DNA of 48,040 nucleotides from DATECU01 sp035286745 (lineage in GTDB: Bacteria; Acidobacteriota; Vicinamibacteria; Fen-336). The translations under genes and the position numbers were made by a program. The notes beneath the pieces were generated by a model. The model made no database searches. It was given only the letters and a program-made list of their open reading frames with translations, and was not told the origin of the DNA. The stretch's first letter is position 1, and every line of letters begins with the position of its first letter. This document shows positions 47,484 through 48,040 of this stretch, one piece after another. The DNA is taken from NCBI GenBank assembly GCA_035286745.1, contig DATECU010000271.1, positions 1-48,040 of the forward strand, given 5' to 3'.

Positions 47484-47681
47484 CCCGGAGCCCTCGTCGG
47501 CTCCTTCGCGCTCTACACCGGCGTCGACGTGCGACACTCCCAGGTCCTGCTGGGCCCCGCCTCCTTGGACTCAGCCCTGGTCGACCTGGGGACGAAGGTC
47601 GCGAACCTCAACCTCATCCTCGAGAAAAGCCCCCCGCGCGAGAAGCCCACACCGTTCCCACCACCGAGCCCTGATACGTAG
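47484..47681 (+). pseudogene. Unidentified coding remnant sharing a C-terminal motif with the LVIVD fragment
   Basis: The frame reads PGALVGSFALYTGVDVRHSQ, then LLGPASLDSALVDLGTKVANLNLILEKSPPRE, with a Pro-rich tail to TAG 47679-47681. It lacks a start codon. VANLN(L/R)(I/M)LEK.(P/H)PRE also ends the fragment at 47187, so both could come from related genes. I do not recognise the family. Confidence 0.35.
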
Positions 47682-47693
47682 CGGACAAGGTGC

Positions 47694-47699
47694 TACCAT
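47694..47699 (+). promoter_or_regulatory. Putative -10 box of the DUF6364-PIN operon
   Basis: TACCAT ends 6 nt before ATG 47706, with no Shine-Dalgarno between, implying a leaderless mRNA. The surrounding TACGTA-type palindrome could be an autoregulatory operator. Confidence 0.45.
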
Positions 47700-47705
47700 A
47701 CGTAC

Positions 47706-47930
47706 ATGTACAAGCTGACGCTGAGCGTGGACGAGAAGATCGCGAGCCGGGCCAAGAGGTACGCCGAGCGGAAAGGGACCTCCGTTTCCGATATCGTCGA
47801 GCGCTTCCTTGATGTCGTCTCGCGGCCGGCCCGAACTCAGGATTTCCCCGAGCTCCACCGGCTCCGAGGATGCCTCAAGGGAACGGACCCTGAGGCCTAC
47901 CGCAAGCAGCTACTGCGGAAGTACCGGTGA
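47706..47930 (+). CDS. DUF6364-family antitoxin
   Basis: The 74-residue protein reads MYKLTLSVDEKIASRAKRYA, then RKGTSVSDIVERFLDVVSR and a short Arg-rich end. This is the ribbon-helix-helix-like DUF6364 family commonly encoded directly upstream of PIN-domain toxins. The stop overlaps the GTG of the next gene (GTGA), the usual toxin-antitoxin coupling. It should bind the toxin and its own promoter. Confidence 0.9.
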   Translation: MYKLTLSVDEKIASRAKRYAERKGTSVSDIVERFLDVVSRPARTQDFPELHRLRGCLKGTDPEAYRKQLLRKYR

Positions 47931-48040
47931 GGCGGCTGCTGTTCGACCTGAACGTGGTCCTGGACGTCCTCTTCGAGCGCACCCCTCACGTGACCGAGGC
48001 GGCGGCGCTGTGGCGGGCGTCGAAGGATGGCGCGGTCCTT
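47927..48040 (+). CDS. PIN-domain toxin, N-terminal part (cut by window end)
   Basis: GTG 47927 overlaps the antitoxin stop. The 38 visible residues (LLFDLNVVLDVLFERTPHVT and onward) match the PIN start, with the first metal-binding Asp7 in FDLN and Asp13 in VLDVL. The rest lies beyond 48040. VapC-like PIN toxins cleave RNA using a Mg2+ site. Pairing with DUF6364 strongly supports a type II toxin-antitoxin system. Confidence 0.82.
   Translation, partial: MRRLLFDLNVVLDVLFERTPHVTEAAALWRASKDGAVL

Overview
The window is GC-rich, densely coding bacterial DNA with one intact chromosomal backbone and no rRNA, tRNA, CRISPR, phage or insertion-sequence genes that I can see. Signal peptides, two OprO/OprP-type outer-membrane porins, a periplasmic phosphate-binding protein and an AsmA-like protein point to a Gram-negative cell. 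The mix of a Pkn-type Ser/Thr kinase, PilZ protein, archaeal-type methionine aminopeptidase, bacterial SUI1 protein and secreted ELWxxDGT-repeat proteins is typical of Acidobacteriota or Myxococcota-like lineages. I cannot place it more closely from sequence alone.

Layout. 1-3.7 kb (minus strand): an ECF sigma factor with a small membrane protein and the start of a third ORF, then a HAD phosphatase, a porin and dtd. 3.7-9 kb: a Ser/Thr kinase, a 7Fe ferredoxin, a tandem PilZ protein, a DmpA-type P1 peptidase and rtcB. 9-21.9 kb: housekeeping and metabolic genes. These are a cold-shock protein with clear promoter and terminator, type II Met-aminopeptidase, SUI1 with a dienoyl-CoA-reductase-like SDR and an alpha/beta hydrolase, a ureohydrolase, a YoeB/YefM toxin-antitoxin pair, a NagX-like membrane protein, an AsmA-like/GT51 protein, a Uma2 nuclease, a secreted prolyl oligopeptidase and a BoxD/PaaZ-type aldehyde dehydrogenase. 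22-24.6 kb and 36.4-39 kb: two paralogous secreted ELWxxDGT-repeat proteins. 24.7-36.1 kb: the phosphate regulon. 40.5-45.8 kb: a polyphosphate module. 45.8-48 kb: a coiled-coil repeat protein, then decayed or frameshifted fragments, then a DUF6364/PIN toxin-antitoxin pair cut by the window end.

How it works together. The centre is a complete phosphate-starvation locus: porin, pstS, pstC, pstA, pstB, phoU and a PhoB-like regulator, facing a convergent phoB-phoR pair. A four-unit, 11-bp-periodic array of GTCA half-sites lies upstream of the porin and is the expected PhoB target. Hairpins between porin and pstS, and between pstS and pstC, could set subunit ratios. About 5 kb further on, polyphosphate kinase and an exopolyphosphatase/GppA-HD protein are divergent from a CHAD (polyphosphate-binding) protein and a SixA phosphatase. 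Uptake, sensing, storage and recovery of phosphate are therefore clustered.

Cross-cutting signals include many genes with a TANNNT box ending 5-9 nt before the start codon, as expected for leaderless mRNAs; two copies of a palindromic element built from inverted 7-nt repeats; and a run of single-base frameshifts near the right end.
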